Counted from the stretch's first letter, positions 11,067-24,708 are shown. The stretch is 64,000 nt of DNA from Zhengitettix transpicula (GCA_037074705.1 CM073591.1:92043532-92107531); one strand, 5' to 3'. Translations and numbers: made by a program. The notes: generated by a model not told the origin, from the letters alone.

Positions 11067-11570
11067 CAATTCCCAGAGAGCTCTGGCGGAGGCTACTTTT
11101 GGGGATGCCTTCACATCTCTCTGGTTTTTTGAACTAAGGTTCCCACATGCCGAGGCACCTTGGCCTGTTTTGAGCGGTGTGTGTTCCGGGGTCGCAGACC
11201 TTTGGCATACGGTAAGAGTTGTCCGCTATTCCTATTCGAATAGTCGGCCGGCTGCCTCCTAAACTGGTCAAGGCACTGGGAGTGGAAAGCTGCGACCCCA
11301 CAGCTAAACCCTCTCCCGCCATCGGATGGGCGTGGGAGAAGTACCAAATGCCCGACCTACCTGATGCAGGTTTTTTTAGGGTTTTCCCTGCATCACTTTT
11401 AGGGTAATTGCCGGGTAGAATCCTTAAACTGTAGCCCGAGGGCCCTAGTTAGCCCTTGGCTACATTCCTCTACCTTTCCGCTTCCCCCCTTTTAAATCCC
11501 TTCCTATGCTATTAAATGATAGTTGCCACCATGTGGATTACCCTCATGTAGCCTGTTACCCTAAATAAAT
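11067..11570 (+). mobile_element. family A retroposon, full-length unit (about 504 bp)
   Basis: It begins AATTCCCAGAGAGCTCTGG right after the A-run of the preceding unit and ends in the type II 3' end, GTAGCCTGTTACCCTAAA. It is the best complete copy for defining the family. The palindrome at about 11225-11240 (CTATTCCTATTCGAATAG) recurs in the other copies that reach this region. A 62-codon frame from 11219 has relatives in other copies (shared SAIPI, PDLPDAGF), but coding use is unproven. Confidence 0.75.
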
Positions 11571-11574
11571 TATT

Positions 11575-13050
11575 ATCTGAATTACTGAAAATACGAATGA
11601 ATTTATTGGTGCAATTTGCGCTATACTGCGTGTTAGGTACATACGAATTACACGAGGACTACAAAGTCACTAAGGATTAGTCAAAAACAATGCATATAAA
11701 ACCATTACTGTTAAAAAAATTAGGAACTGACGGTTTTAAAGTTTTGAATTTTTCTCCACGCAGTGGTGTATATTATGTATTTCTATCTTTTATAGTCTTG
11801 AGAAATTGAAATTTGAAATGTGCTCTTTGTTTTTGAAAGACCCCGTACATTCTGAAAGTGGAAGGATGGCAGAGGAATTGCGAAATCTTGCGATGATATA
11901 CAAGTTTTCATCCGTGCTACAGGATAATTCAGTAGGAAATAAATTCACCAAAAAATAAATCAATAGGTAAGATTTGTAATTAAAATAATGTCCAAGATTT
12001 CTGAAAAGAGATGGATGAACACAAATATTTAACAGCTTCGTAAGAATTTGATAATTAGATTACTATGGGAAGGCTTCCAAGACTGCAAAATAAAATCTTC
12101 AAATAATCACTCAATTATACGTCGGATGATTGTTCAACTGGTAATAACGATATTCATTGTAAAGAAACTAAATACATTTCAAACGACACAACCGAGGTAA
12201 GAATGAGATTATTTAAGGATTGATAAAATACCAGAATGTTCTCAAAAATTATATTATATATCCATCAATTTTAAACAAGAACGGCAAAGATCAGTGGCAA
12301 CTTGAGGATACTAATCTTGTGGTCGACAAAATTAGCTGCAGTGATAGCATTTCTGTTTATATAGAATTATAAATTACTTACTGACAAACATCCAGTTATT
12401 ATCAAACAAATGTATTTAAAGAAACACAATATAAACTGGACCAAAGACCCTTGACGTTGAACCCGATTATTACCAAAGACTGATTTCCGAAATGGTTTAC
12501 ATCATAATCATCAAACATTCAAATTGACACACACACTGAACAAAGTTTACGATCTTTTGCTAACCACTTGATATATTCTATCATCTTTGGACATTTATAA
12601 ATACTAATAAGCAGAAGTTTCCCGTTTTTTTTAAACTTGAGAAGGTCCAAAAATCAATGGAGGAAACGTCGTATTCGTTTATAGTCTTGTGAGGTCTGTT
12701 TTTGGCCATATATGTTCATAATTCTAAATACATATATATTTACTAATTGAAGAACAATCCAAAACTTGAAGCCTGGAATGGATCTCATAATAATTCAAAT
12801 ACTTAGTAACACAATACGTAATAACAAATTACAAATATTGGTGAATGCAGTGCAAGAATTACTAATAATTTTGAATTGAAAATATTTCTGCAAAATATAT
12901 TCCTGTTTGAGAATGATACCTCAAAGATTTATTTTTCAGTTAAATATATTTAACCATCACAAACGTAAATGAATATTGTTGCGTTCTAAAAAGTAATTTC
13001 TCATTACTTGAAGGTTCCGGATCGTCCGTACAGCATTATGACTAGTAAAT
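11575..13050. other. AT-rich non-coding DNA
   Basis: No gene or classifiable element seen; probably old decayed repeats. Confidence 0.45.
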
Positions 13051-13051
13051 A

Positions 13052-13400
13052 TGTATTTATTTAATTTACAAATGGGCAGTTTGCCCGTTGGTGCATCAAA
13101 TTACAATTTAATTAAAAATCAAATAAAAGAAATTACAGTAAATTAATGTAATTGTTTTAAATACATAAGCTATATTACATTACAACTATAAATAAATGTA
13201 TATAGAATTATATTAATTGAAGGTCAATTTTGAAAAGGTTAATGAAAGAATTAATATTGTACTGGCCTGAAAAGAGAAACAGTGGAAATATATTTGAAAA
13301 TAGATATTAAATAACTGGTTAACTATCTACCGAACCATTTTACTTTAGTTTATAATAGAGCACTATCACATCACTTTACTGCAGTACACTTCGCTACACA
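13052..13400 (-). mobile_element. LINE 3' UTR fragment
   Basis: On the minus strand it ends in TAAATAAATA just after a compact hairpin, GGGCA/TGCCC (13075-13091). It has the same terminal architecture as 7201 and 61268. Only UTR remains. Confidence 0.45.
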
Positions 13401-13964
13401 ATCCCTGTATTCACTACATAGTTCAGATTAATTCTAAATTTTCTTTCCGTTAGAGGACTTTGAAATGATGAATGCAAGTATTGCTATTTACAAAACTTCC
13501 CATTAATATTTTAAGTAGCTGCTTGATATTTATATTCAAAGTTCTACTTTCAGCTGTAATAATTTTTTAAAATTCAATGCCCATGTTAACTAGAAAGCAA
13601 AAAAAAGACACCTTATACCAAACTACGTTAACCAATCAGATATGTTTATAATCATTTTTCAAACTATTTAGTAAACTTTTATATTAATTTTAATGTAAAA
13701 TAATCGAATTCCACAATACTTATTTCCAATCTAAAAAAAATATATTTTTTAGAAAAATTTTAGGCAAACAATACAATATTTTTACATAAAAATATTTAAA
13801 CGGTTAATCTTAATTCAAAGCGTCATATGATGTTTGTAATGAATAAAAAATTAATGTTTCCTCCAAGACCTAATTCCTAATAATAATTGTTAATTATCGC
13901 AATATTTTTTCATAATTTGTGCCAAAACAAATACGTCATGTTTTTTCTTTCCCTTTATTTGTTC

Positions 13965-14823
13965 ACTAGCTGAGTGCTTTGCGTTACCCGAGTTTGACTC
14001 CGATCTCGGTTGCTTTTGCGTTATTTTTATATAACGCATCTCGTTCCCTATCCCTAAATGTACTCATCTCCCAAATCAAAAGGGGTTGAACTCATTGATC
14101 TAGCAAAAGTTTCTTTCAACGAATATATCGGCCGTTTTAACATGTTCGAAATATTCCACCCCCGACCACCCTACTGTAGGTTAAAAAAAATATGAATGTC
14201 ATAATTAAACTCAGCTAAATCCATAACCCCGAATTTGACTCGGTTGTTTTTGCGTTATTTTTATGTAACGTACTCTACCCCAACCTCTAAGTGTACTCCC
14301 CCCCATGCCGAAAGGGGTTTAAATTATACACAAACGATATTAGTATAAATACTTTCCACGTCATTGACCCCGAAAAATGTTTATTCCACGCAAATATCGA
14401 CCGAGTCTACATGTTTTAAATTTTTCATCCCCGCCCCTGGGGAAGTTTAATGTCATAATTAAACATAATCAAGCGACATTCATAACCGTGGATTTGACTC
14501 CAATCTCGGCTGTATTCGCGTAATTTTCTTGTAACGCGCCTCCACCCCCACCCCTAATGTTGTAAGGGTTAAAATTATACGCAGATAACATCCGTAGAAA
14601 CACTATCAATCTTTTTGATCCCTAAAAATATTTATTTGGCTGAAATATAGGTCGTTTTAGCACTTTAAATATTTCGACACCCGTCCACCCCCGCACCTGG
14701 GGGTGGTAAACGTATTTGTTTCCTGGTCTCAAAGAATACGAGTACGAAAATTGGTGAAATTTGTATGCGGAGCATAGTTACATACATACAAACATACAAG
14801 CAAACACACTGTTTTATTTATTA
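13965..14823 (+). mobile_element. family T element, copy 1 (about 0.86 kb)
   Basis: It opens ACTAGCTGAGTGCTTTGCG and closes with an ACATACAAACATACAAG-type tail and TTTTATTTATTA. Inside are three diverged monomers of roughly 240-260 bp, each with TTTGACTC near its start, a block like CCCTAA and AAAGGGGTT, and a TTTAACATGTT-like block. There is no open reading frame. Heads of the type ACTAGCTGxxTGCCCGGCGTTGCC are, to my knowledge, common in arthropod genomes; I cannot assign a TE class. Confidence 0.65.
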
Positions 14824-15001
14824 GAAGGAGATAGGAGATTGGTTGTGCAAATGATGAAAGGAACTGTATAGGTCTTACATTTCTCAAGTTTTTTTAAGAT
14901 GTTTAGAAATACTCACCAAATTAATTTATTGGATATATAATTCTAATAAACAAAACTCTCCGAATTTATTAACACAATGAATCTGTGACTTGTAAAATTT
15001 A

Positions 15002-15004
<3 letters not shown>

Positions 15005-15041
<37 letters not shown>
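15005..15041. repeat. (TA)n microsatellite
   Basis: An uninterrupted run of about 18 TA repeats. No LTR end can be recognised beside it. Confidence 0.9.
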
Positions 15042-15043
<2 letters not shown>

Positions 15044-16751
15044 CATTTCACATTTAGCTACAAATATTCTGTATTTTATAAAATCAATATTAAATGCATT
15101 ATTGTTTATTGTTATAAATTAATTAATATATCAAGCAACATTCCCTCGTTTTTTCGTTGTAAATTGACCCTTTTAAGATTCCAGGAATTGAGAACCGCTA
15201 TTTATGAGGAAAGAGCTGAGGAGCCTCTTGAAAGCGCAGCTGCTAATGAACTGTAGGCAGGTAAATGGAAGGAAACGTGTCACCTAGTAGGTAAGAGACT
15301 TCTCTGTCTCTCCATTGATGTACTTCAACCCGTCTCTTTTGTATTCGTCCAAGCCACTCGAAAAACTACGTTATGGAAATGATTTCCCCGCTGACGTTAG
15401 TAAGGCCAATTAATTAAAAACTGAACGATGAAAAAAATTCAATCATATTTTTAAATCTATAAAACTGAAAGAAGTACTTTTACAATTAGAAAAGAATGAA
15501 ACACCAGTATGGCGAAATGTAAAAAATAATAATCCTTCATGTTACAGTGATCACTAGGTAGCTGACGAAGGCTTTTACTGTTGTTTGTTTCTATACGTAA
15601 GATGGTTGGATGATACATTGTCCCTTAAAAAATTTCGTGAAATACCCATATTTAACACCTGAGTTACGTGTTTTCAATAATAAAAACAGCGATTCTTTCT
15701 TAACTGTCTTTTTAAACGATTTTTCAGCATGCTAACATTCTGTAGTACATTTGCCTTATCTTTTTGTGACAGTGGCAAATTTTTAAGACGCCTTAAGTTT
15801 GGTCACGGACCATGGAATTTCGCTTAGAAGAAACCGGAAGACATTACAAAGGATTTGTTTGCGCGAAAGAGGACCAAGAACTTCAACTAAGGCAACATAT
15901 TGTCCCCAAGAGACATAAAGTGCGAAATATGTTCGTTGCGTGGAGACACGTGTTCATGAAAAATACGAGTGCTGGAGCTGAATTCTGAATATATTGTGAA
16001 ACGTTTGAAAAAGGTGAAATCCACACCTGTTAAACAAAATGATGGTCTATGGTCAAAAATAAAATGGAGTATTATTGGAACTCCATTATTTCATTCAGAT
16101 GATCTGGAGTTGCGGGGTGACAAACTCATGAATTCCCATACAAATTTATAGGTTTATGGATATGGTTAGAGATTATATTAATTTTGATGATGAAGAAGAG
16201 TCAAAATACATAATAATCATGCGTGAAGGTTATTAGAGGTTTAAATACTTTAATAGGAGCTTCATTTGATGAATATTAATATATAAAAAGAATAGGATAT
16301 GGAAAGTATTATGGGGACAAAAACAAACAAGGGTAGAGAAACAGGTCAACTCTGATCGTAAAAAGCTGATAGATAAAAAATAAAAATAAATCTGAAATCC
16401 ATTGAACTTTACCGAAATTTAAAGAAATCTGACGGTACTCATATTTATATAATGTTTACAATAGAAAATTTTTACATACCAGTTTATTAGAACTGGTCTT
16501 GTATCATATTACTTATGCACTTTACGATTTTATTTCAACAGGTCATTACACTGTTCGCAAGTTTGGTTCACTTCGATAATTGCAACCACCGAGTTGAATA
16601 TGCATCTCCTACTTTTACTAAGGATCCAATCCGACCACTGTATTTATCTCGCTTAAGAAAGTCTGTAGGTTTAGAAATTTCGTTTCTGGGACAACTCTAG
16701 TGGCAGTCCGTTGCTACTTGTTTACTCACGCGAACTGCCTTTGCTATAATT
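15042..16751. other. AT-rich non-coding DNA
   Basis: No gene identified. A 58-codon frame at 15812-15988 begins in a good start context but matches no family I know. Short frames at 15969 and 16515 are likewise unrecognised. Confidence 0.4.
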
Positions 16752-16866
16752 ATCGTCGGCCGGCCTCCAAAACTAGACTTACTCTGTCCATCATCGGTCA
16801 GGCTCCCAAACCAGATTTACTATGAACATCATCGTTCGAGCTCCCAAACCAGACTGCTTGATCGCC
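16752..16866. repeat. 38-bp minisatellite, three units
   Basis: Units start at 16752, 16790 and 16828, each with ATCATCG or ATCGTCG followed by CTCCCAAACCAGA or a close variant. A (TA)n run at 16883-16898 follows. On the minus strand the junction reads TATACGTAATACGC, similar to the 5' edge of the TGTAAT LTR units, so this may be the 5' end of another LTR copy running leftwards. Confidence 0.75.
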
Positions 16867-16899
16867 AAAATTTGCGTATTACGTATATATATATATACA

Positions 16900-18950
16900 C
16901 GTTGCCGATAATAATAGACTGGAAACCATTCCAATCTCCACATTCTTGCCCAGAACTAACTGTTGTTTACAATGATCTGGCCTCAATATTTCACCGGCAA
17001 TAATATTAAAGAAAAAATATTTTTAAAAAACTTTCATTACACATTGGTGAGCTCTACAATACATATAAAAAAGCAAAAATTTTATAATAAGAAATAATTG
17101 GAAAATAATTAAGTGGAAAGAGATTGATACAGGAAGAAGAAGAAATATTTACATAGATGTAAAAACATGGATGCGAGTGATGAAATTGTTTACATGGAGA
17201 ATTATAGAGCATTTAATTTAACATATTACTATTATTATTGAATTATTATTAATTAGAGGCGGTCAAATCAAAATAAGTTATAGTAAATAACAAATGTCCT
17301 CAATTTTACTATTTTCACACATTTCACCAGTTGTTACTTGGTCAACAGAACACCTGTGACGAATGCAAACGCAGGGGTATTTAATTAAACAGCCTGCTAT
17401 AATAACGGCCATAAATAGACGTCATACAGAATACATGTTGCTTTTAGCGAAGGCGAGCACATGGAAGGACAAAGGACGCAGTAACATCACCAATCAATTC
17501 TCTGGTAAACATTTATATTGTCTTCATTTGTTATTGTAATATATAACATATATATATATATTCATTTTTAAAACATTGATGTAAATATAAGTTAATTATT
17601 TTAAGAGTTTGAAAGCGTCTTTCATGTATCTGAGAAGTGACTTACTTCCATGGCCAGTTGAGCGTGCCGTTTTCCACTGTCCGTTTACCTCCAGTATTCC
17701 GATCAAAACTATAAATAAGATTTGTAGAGAGCTGATGAGCACTTAAATTAAGAGAAACTAACGACAACCTCGAACCCACAAAAATGCTTGAGTACAAATA
17801 TTTAAATGTCACGGAAGGTAAAGGTAACAAAGACCAATGAACCAACTGATGGATGTTTGTTTATAAATGCATAACCCTGTAGCTATATACATCTTACCAC
17901 GAAAAAGGTCATGTATTTTTTTTCCACTTGTATATGTTGTGCCCATTAGTCAGAAAACAAGTTTTCCATTTCGAAATGCCGAGGGAAAAGTTTCTTTGGC
18001 CTACAAACCACGAAATTTTGCATGTATTTTCAGTTTTTCGTTGATTTCTATTCATTCTATTGAAAATAATGCTTTGTAATAAATTTTTGAGCATTAAATT
18101 CTGCATCGAATGGTATACCTTATGAAATTCAGCCGAAAGAATAGAATCAGTGCTCGTCTCAAGTTACAAGTTCTGATAGATATTCTTCCTTCTTTGCAAA
18201 ATAATATAGATACTCTTTGAAACTCTAGATTTTTCTCCCTCTTAGAAAATAAATACTCTTAAATATTTTAATATTATCTCCAAGCGACAAGTGAATTGCA
18301 TATTACTTGCAGACCCAGCTAAATATAGTTAAGAAAAAACACTTCATTCGGCCGAATTTTGTAATCACATTCGATGCATAATTTTATGCTCTACAATTTA
18401 TTACTGATCATTATTTTCAATAGACTGCTTCTTGATTTTGCAAAATTTCGTGGTTTTTAGGCCACAGAAACTTTTCCCGAGGCCTTTCGATTGGAAAACT
18501 TGGTTTCTCACTAGTAGCCACAACATATAGACGTAGGAAAAAAATAGCCGATCTTTTGCTCGCACATAGCTATTGGTCTAAGATACCAGAACAACATTTT
18601 ATAACCTTCCTTACCAGAGTAAGTAACGCTTTTTAAAAAATAAGTTAAACTTTTATTTTTATTTTATGAAACACCATGACGAAACCCGAGTGATTATGTA
18701 TTTGTAGATTTCTATGTAAATATGGTTATCTTCTTGTTCTTTAGTGAATCTTAAACCCATTCCAGTTAGTTACGTTTCAAACTATTTACTTACATTTTAC
18801 TCTACTCGTCATACTTATCTAAGTAAATTTTTAGCATGTGAGCCACTCTTCTTTGCGTTACAACTTCATTAGAACATAATTTCAGTCGAAGCTAAGAATT
18901 CCTCACTTAGGTGTATGTTGCGGCAAGTGTTTACAATTAGTGAAAAAGAG
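16900..18950. other. AT-rich non-coding DNA
   Basis: No gene recognised. Frames at 17642-17845 (minus) and 17867-18079 (plus) are unrecognised. Segments near 17975-18030 and 18430-18530 look like inverted relatives of each other (shared CACGAAATTTTGCA and GAGGGAAAAGTTTC-type wording on opposite strands), which hints at a diverged inverted repeat. Confidence 0.4.
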
Positions 18951-18959
18951 TTAGTCGAA

Positions 18960-19370
18960 GCTGCCTAGCAGTGTGAGATTGATTGTTTTCATCGAACTCC
19001 TCCGCTCGCCTGATGGATATGGTCTTCGGCCACGCCATTTCATTGTTTTGGTACACGTGCGTGCCGAGTGGCATTTCGTGTTGCCTCCTCCACGTAGTGG
19101 CAATTTGCGACCGATTGCCTTTGGCCCGATTCCGTGTCCGAAATATCGGCTGGTGAGGTGCGCATTTGGGGATATCGATCTGTCCTGGTGCCTGGCGGAG
19201 GCTCGAACTGTGGACTCGTCTGACGATTTACGATCATCACCAGGCCTTGCAACACGGCACCCGCTCCGAAATAGCATTCTGCGTCGCGGTAGTGTCGCGA
19301 TCAATGTCGGATCCCCTCTTCCTCCGCCACAACGAGATCGACAAAATCAATCGGGACACAACTACTAAAA
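18960..19370. other. G+C-rich island, open frames on both strands, unknown
   Basis: A sharply bounded segment, richer in G+C and CpG than its surroundings. It carries overlapping open frames of 131 codons (plus, 18973-19368) and 117 codons (minus, 18951-19304). Neither translation shows a domain I recognise. Low stop density on both strands is expected in GC-rich DNA, so coding is unproven. It could be a fragment of a mobile element or a diverged exon. Confidence 0.3.
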
Positions 19371-19429
19371 CAATTACACCTTTATGTAATGCGATAGCCG
19401 TTCACTGTCCCTTCTTCAGATTATAATAA

Positions 19430-20950
19430 CCACTATAATAAAAATCCGTAATGGACCATATTTCCCCATTTCGTTTCTGGATTCAATAAACCTTACACAC
19501 GTCAGTCTTTTCATTACCTGCTACGTGGAAGTGAACGGTTAAACTGAAGCGAAATCACAAATTAAACGAATGTGTAACGAAAAATAAAAGATGGATCGAT
19601 AATGTTCAAGCACTAAACTACAAATCAAAAGAACAAGAGAAGGAAAAGTTCAATTTAAAAAGTAAAGTTTCGTGAGGAATTACTGTATGCTCCTATTTGG
19701 TCCAGCCAGCCGTCTTATAGTTGTGCTGTACTTCTCCGCAAACTTTGTAAATACTATTATTCAAAACATCAATATTCTAAAATAATCTGATATAGACTAG
19801 CGTGAATTCTTTTCCTATCCTTGGAGTTGATAGTCATAAAAATGACAAAAAAGGACTTGGTCTATGTATTTATTTTTAACGGGCTTTAGAAAAAATTAGA
19901 AATAATTTAAATGGATTTGTTACGTGATTAAATTTACATTATAAACACAATTTCTTATATATAAAGGTAGTGTTGAGGCAGTGGGTTCTTTAACTTTAGT
20001 ACAATTTATGTGCAATCTAAAACTTCATTACGCAATTTATTATTATTATTATTTATTATTTTACGGTGGGAATTGTTTGTTCTGTAGGTAAAATTCTCAT
20101 CGGATATTCATTTACAATATCTGTATTTAAACGCTATCCATATTCCTCGTAGTTTATGTACGAAATCAGTGGCAATGTCGCTGAACTCTTGTGCCACAGT
20201 TCAATATAGGCTCAAATAATTGTTTGACGATCGCCGCTCGTCACGTTTCGTTGCTGGACTTCAGTTGCCTGGATGATTGAAACTGTCGCACAACAAATGC
20301 CACTACGTGTTTATCGTGATGTTCAGTTTCTTTCCACGCTTTAATAACAGCATTGTTGAACATTTTACTTTTCAATAATCTACAACAAAGCACAATTATC
20401 GTTAATACATTTTTTATCTTATAATGCAGGTTTGTTATTTCTAGTATAATTTCGTTTGCTGTAATGAAGAACACAAGCCTATTTACAATCAAGTTTTTGT
20501 ATCAGTAAGAAATTCTGATCAAAGAAGCAGAAAATAGGTAACGCTTTTTGACGCTGAAGATGTAGTTGATGTCATTGTTATGGAGCATCGGATTTGGGAT
20601 GGAGGTTATTGTATTATTATTTTGTTGGGGAAGTTAAGGGCGCATACATATAATTGTTTTTTAATATTACTTGTATTTTGAATGTGATTGGCGCAGACTT
20701 TGGTACGTGGAAAAGTAATCCAAACGCTGATTTTCAGTTTCAACTTCGAATTTCAACGGAACTAGAATGGGACGGTTATAACGTGGTGGGAAATTGATGT
20801 GATGTAATTCTTGGCAGTTTTGTTTTATATTATGGAGGATGAATCGTGGAAGTAACAACGTAGTAATTTATACTCTAAGGACGCGTCTGGACTGAAACAC
20901 AACTTTTCTTTCAATAAGATTATATGAAACAGCGGAAAATAAGTAGACCG
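19430..20950. other. AT-rich non-coding DNA
   Basis: No gene or classifiable element seen; a short ATT repeat lies at about 20039-20065. Confidence 0.4.
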
Positions 20951-20951
20951 G

Positions 20952-21585
20952 GTTGTCTTAATTAAACTCAGCGACATCAATAACATCCGGATTTGACTCT
21001 AATCTGGTTTGTTTTTGCATTGTTTTTATGTATCGCCCCTCCATCCCTAAGGGTGCTCTCCTCCTATGCCGAAAATGGTGGAAATTATGCACTAATAGCA
21101 TCGTTAGATATACTATTATTTTTTCGACGCAAATATCGGCCGTTTTAACATGTTCAAAAATTGCCACCCCGTTAACTCACGCTCCTTAGGATTATACAGC
21201 AAGTTGAGTGTCAGAAATAAACTCAGTGTCACTAAAATCCCGGATTGCACTTCACTCTTGGCTGTTTCCGCCTTATTTTTATATAACGCCTCTCCCCAAC
21301 CCCTAAGGGTGCTCCTCTCCCATGCTGAAATGGATGAAAATTATACTCAAAATACATGGAGAGAAACACTATCAATCTCATTAACCCCAAAAATAGCTAT
21401 CCAATGCAAATATCGGCCATTTTAGCATGTTTAAAATACCCCCTCCACCACCACCCCACTGTGTTTGTTTCTCGGTTTGAAAGAAACACATGTACGAAAA
21501 TTGGACAAATTTTCTCCACGGGTGTATATTTGTATGCGGAGCATAAATACACACACAAATTAACAGTGTATTTTACTTATTAGAT
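20952..21585 (+). mobile_element. family T element, copy 2, lacking the head
   Basis: It starts in mid-monomer (AATTAAACTCAGCGACATC) and ends with TGTATGCGGAGCATAAATAC, a short CACACA tail and a TTACTTATTA end. About two monomers are left. The ACTAGCTG head is absent, so it is 5'-truncated. Confidence 0.6.
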
Positions 21586-21589
21586 ACTA

Positions 21590-24160
21590 AAACGCAGCTA
21601 ATAAGGGTTTCACTAAGGCACCACAATTGAAAATTTTTTAACAATTTCAATGAAAAACAAATTCTTGGAATATAGCATATTTTTACCGACTTTATCTAAT
21701 AACTTACAGAAAGCGTATTTCCTACACTTTGTCAATTTGAGTGTTCTTGTTTAGTTAGTAATAGTATTGATGAACGAATCAATTTAAAAATAATGTTTTA
21801 AATCATGGTATAACTTCGTGAATACTTAACTCGATCTTTTTGCTGTCATTAACGGATAGCGGTAGAAGATGGAGTGATCAAGGATAAATCAAAATTTTAT
21901 TTAGTTTTCCTTAAAACAACCAGCGGACTAGAGCCTTCTGAAATGACGTATAATCTATTTAGGGTTGGATTATTTAACATAGTAACGCTCATTACACATA
22001 AGCGATTAAATTTATTTCGATTTTGAGTCATGAAATAAAATATATGAATGTTCTAATTAATTACACGGAAGATCTATACGTAAAAAAATATTTCAATATA
22101 TCCTATAAATACAACTATTACTATTCCATAGACTCCATTCAGCAATTAGGCTAAGATGTAGAATGAGACATGATTTGTACTGAAATTACAGAAAGAGCCT
22201 ATAAATTAAATTACTATATACATGTCCCATAATATTATTTACAGAATTATTTTAACATAAATCGAATTCCGTAAATTAATTAACGGAATACCATGTGTTG
22301 CTTAGCCAAATTTTGGTTAGTTTCTTTTTTAATTTTTTTAAATTATGAAATTATAAAATTTGTTCACATTTATTAAATATAGTAATAACATTATAATGGA
22401 ACAGCCAGGAACTCAATCCGATGACAGGCTAAATTCTGCACAGAACATGTACACGAACTTGTAAATAATTTACCTTTCCCAAGTTTATTCATCTTCTTGA
22501 TCCACTCGATGATAATTAAATTTGAGCAATTAAATAAAAACTAAATATATAACGTTACAATCAAATTGTGAAACCCTTCAAATTTCAAATACATCTAATA
22601 AAACTTTATGACAAATATTTCAATGTCTATCAAATAAACTGCCCATCTCTCTGTAAAACTGACCTTCAAGTCAGACAGTTAAAATGGACCATTGAAGACT
22701 GATAAAGGTCTACTTTGTACTTGGCGCACTTGAAGATCTGTAGTAATAAATTGAAATTGACCTCTGGAACGCTTCTACTATTCTTTCAATTCAAAAAACA
22801 TAATGCTACATGGTGTTTCAGATATTATTTAAATATATTAACAAAGTTTATTATAAAATAGGTAATTTAGTCAATTGAGCCCAAATAATTTGATTTCAAT
22901 TAACTTACAGAAATTCACCTCATGAAATACAAAATAAAGAAAACCTCAATTAAATACGTGGAATACAACAAAAAGTCTTCATGACCTTGTTGACGCCTTT
23001 TTTGTATTTTTCTGAGATGTAAATCTCCATTTAAAATGTATTGGCTGATTAATTTATTTTATGTATACGTCACGTCAGATAATATATATTTCAGTTTTTT
23101 TCATCTCTAATTTTTGTCCTGTTCCTGTGACAGGTAAAACTCAGGCATACGGGTCTCGAGCAAATGCTTCGTAAGCATTTCAAAAGCAGCTGCTGTGCTT
23201 GGCTTGAACGAGTGGCCAACATACAAGATGGAGAAATTTGCATTTAGTGTGCTTCAACAAGCATCGAGCAAACAGGCGTTCATCACTCTCAGAACACTAA
23301 GGAAACGGTGCAGACTTTATAATTTCTAAGAACACAAACAGTTACGCATTTGCCCTTATGAAGATGTGGAACTTAAAAAAATTGATATAAATTGAAAATT
23401 AATCATGACAGTGTTAATTAATGTGATTGATTATCCGCGTTACGAAGGCCAAAATCGTTTATTTTAGTGTATTGATTACTGAATACTCTTAAGTTAGGTT
23501 CTGAAAACATGCAGGTTTGTTGTAAAAAGGAATTGTTTTTTAACTCGTGTCAGGATTTTAATTTATAATACACATATTCTGCATTGTTATTCAATGAAAC
23601 AGCAATTACACTGCATTAATGACTAATTATGGTGCTAACATGAAAGAGATATTTATCAAGGGAAATCACAAAAAGCAATAAATATTGAGTTCTCGCAGAA
23701 TGTAACGAATGATTTGGAAAATTCAGTCCAGTTCATTACAATTAGTTCACTGGAATTTCCATTAACTTTCATGTTAATCATTCTACATTTATCGCACCAA
23801 TTTCAGCACATTTAATGCAGTTACTGAAGTCTCTGTATAAATTATTATGTTAATAAATCTAAAATGAAAAATTTACGTCTGATTGAAAACAGAAGGTTCG
23901 GCGTAATAGTAAGGAATCATAGCAATTATTGAGTTTCAGCTACTTCACATCAATCAATCATAGGAGATCGATTTATGAATGCTTAAAATTAAATATATTA
24001 CAGAAGTACCATTCCTTACATGCAGACTTGAGTAGATTACTAAAGTACTCACGCTGCTCCACCCAAAAAGTGAACACTTTACTGTAGTTTTTTAATTGGT
24101 GTATATATTTTTTATTTAATGTCATTAGATATTAGCAAGGGTTTGGCAAGTTGTAATTTG
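21590..24160. other. AT-rich non-coding DNA
   Basis: No gene or classifiable repeat seen. Confidence 0.4.
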
Positions 24161-24164
24161 ACCA

Positions 24165-24590
24165 GGCGCCACCGTGGCAGATAGATAATCCGTTCAGCCT
24201 GGACGTCGGGACGTAAGGAATGGACCGTCTGACGTTGCCTGGAGTGTCGCACCGTGGGAAACGATGTCTCCATAAATACGAAAATTAAATAAACTCGTGA
24301 CTGCCTGGACCAACCACATTTCTTGGTTCAGGAAAGATCGAACTAAATTCGTCGATAATAAATTTTACATCCAGCGAAGGAGCTATGAGGAGAGTGTAGA
24401 GATTCCTCGACGAACCGTCGTCAGACACGGACGTAAATTCTGAAACTTACCTGATCCAGAGGGGTCAGAGTCCGAGGGTGACTGACTCGGATGCAACATG
24501 ACGACGGCCGGAGAAACACGCAAGGAAACTAGCAATCCTTGACGCGCCTGGATGGGTTACCGTAGTTCATGGTTAAATCTGAGATTTAAG
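24165..24590. other. G+C-rich segment of unknown origin
   Basis: A block of moderate G+C between AT-rich flanks, without a long frame or known motif. It may be a repeat fragment. Its edges are clear only by composition. Confidence 0.3.
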
Positions 24591-24708
24591 GGGGATCTTA
24601 TTGTTTTGCCAGCTAGCTGAACACGTATATTTTTCCATGTAAATATTTGTCCATTTTCAATTACATAATTAAAAAATCTTTGAAACGATCCCTTTATTTT
24701 TATCAGTT

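Noticed and set aside
15812..15988. 58-codon frame with good start context
   Set aside because: No family match and no neighbouring gene signals; length expected by chance in 64 kb.
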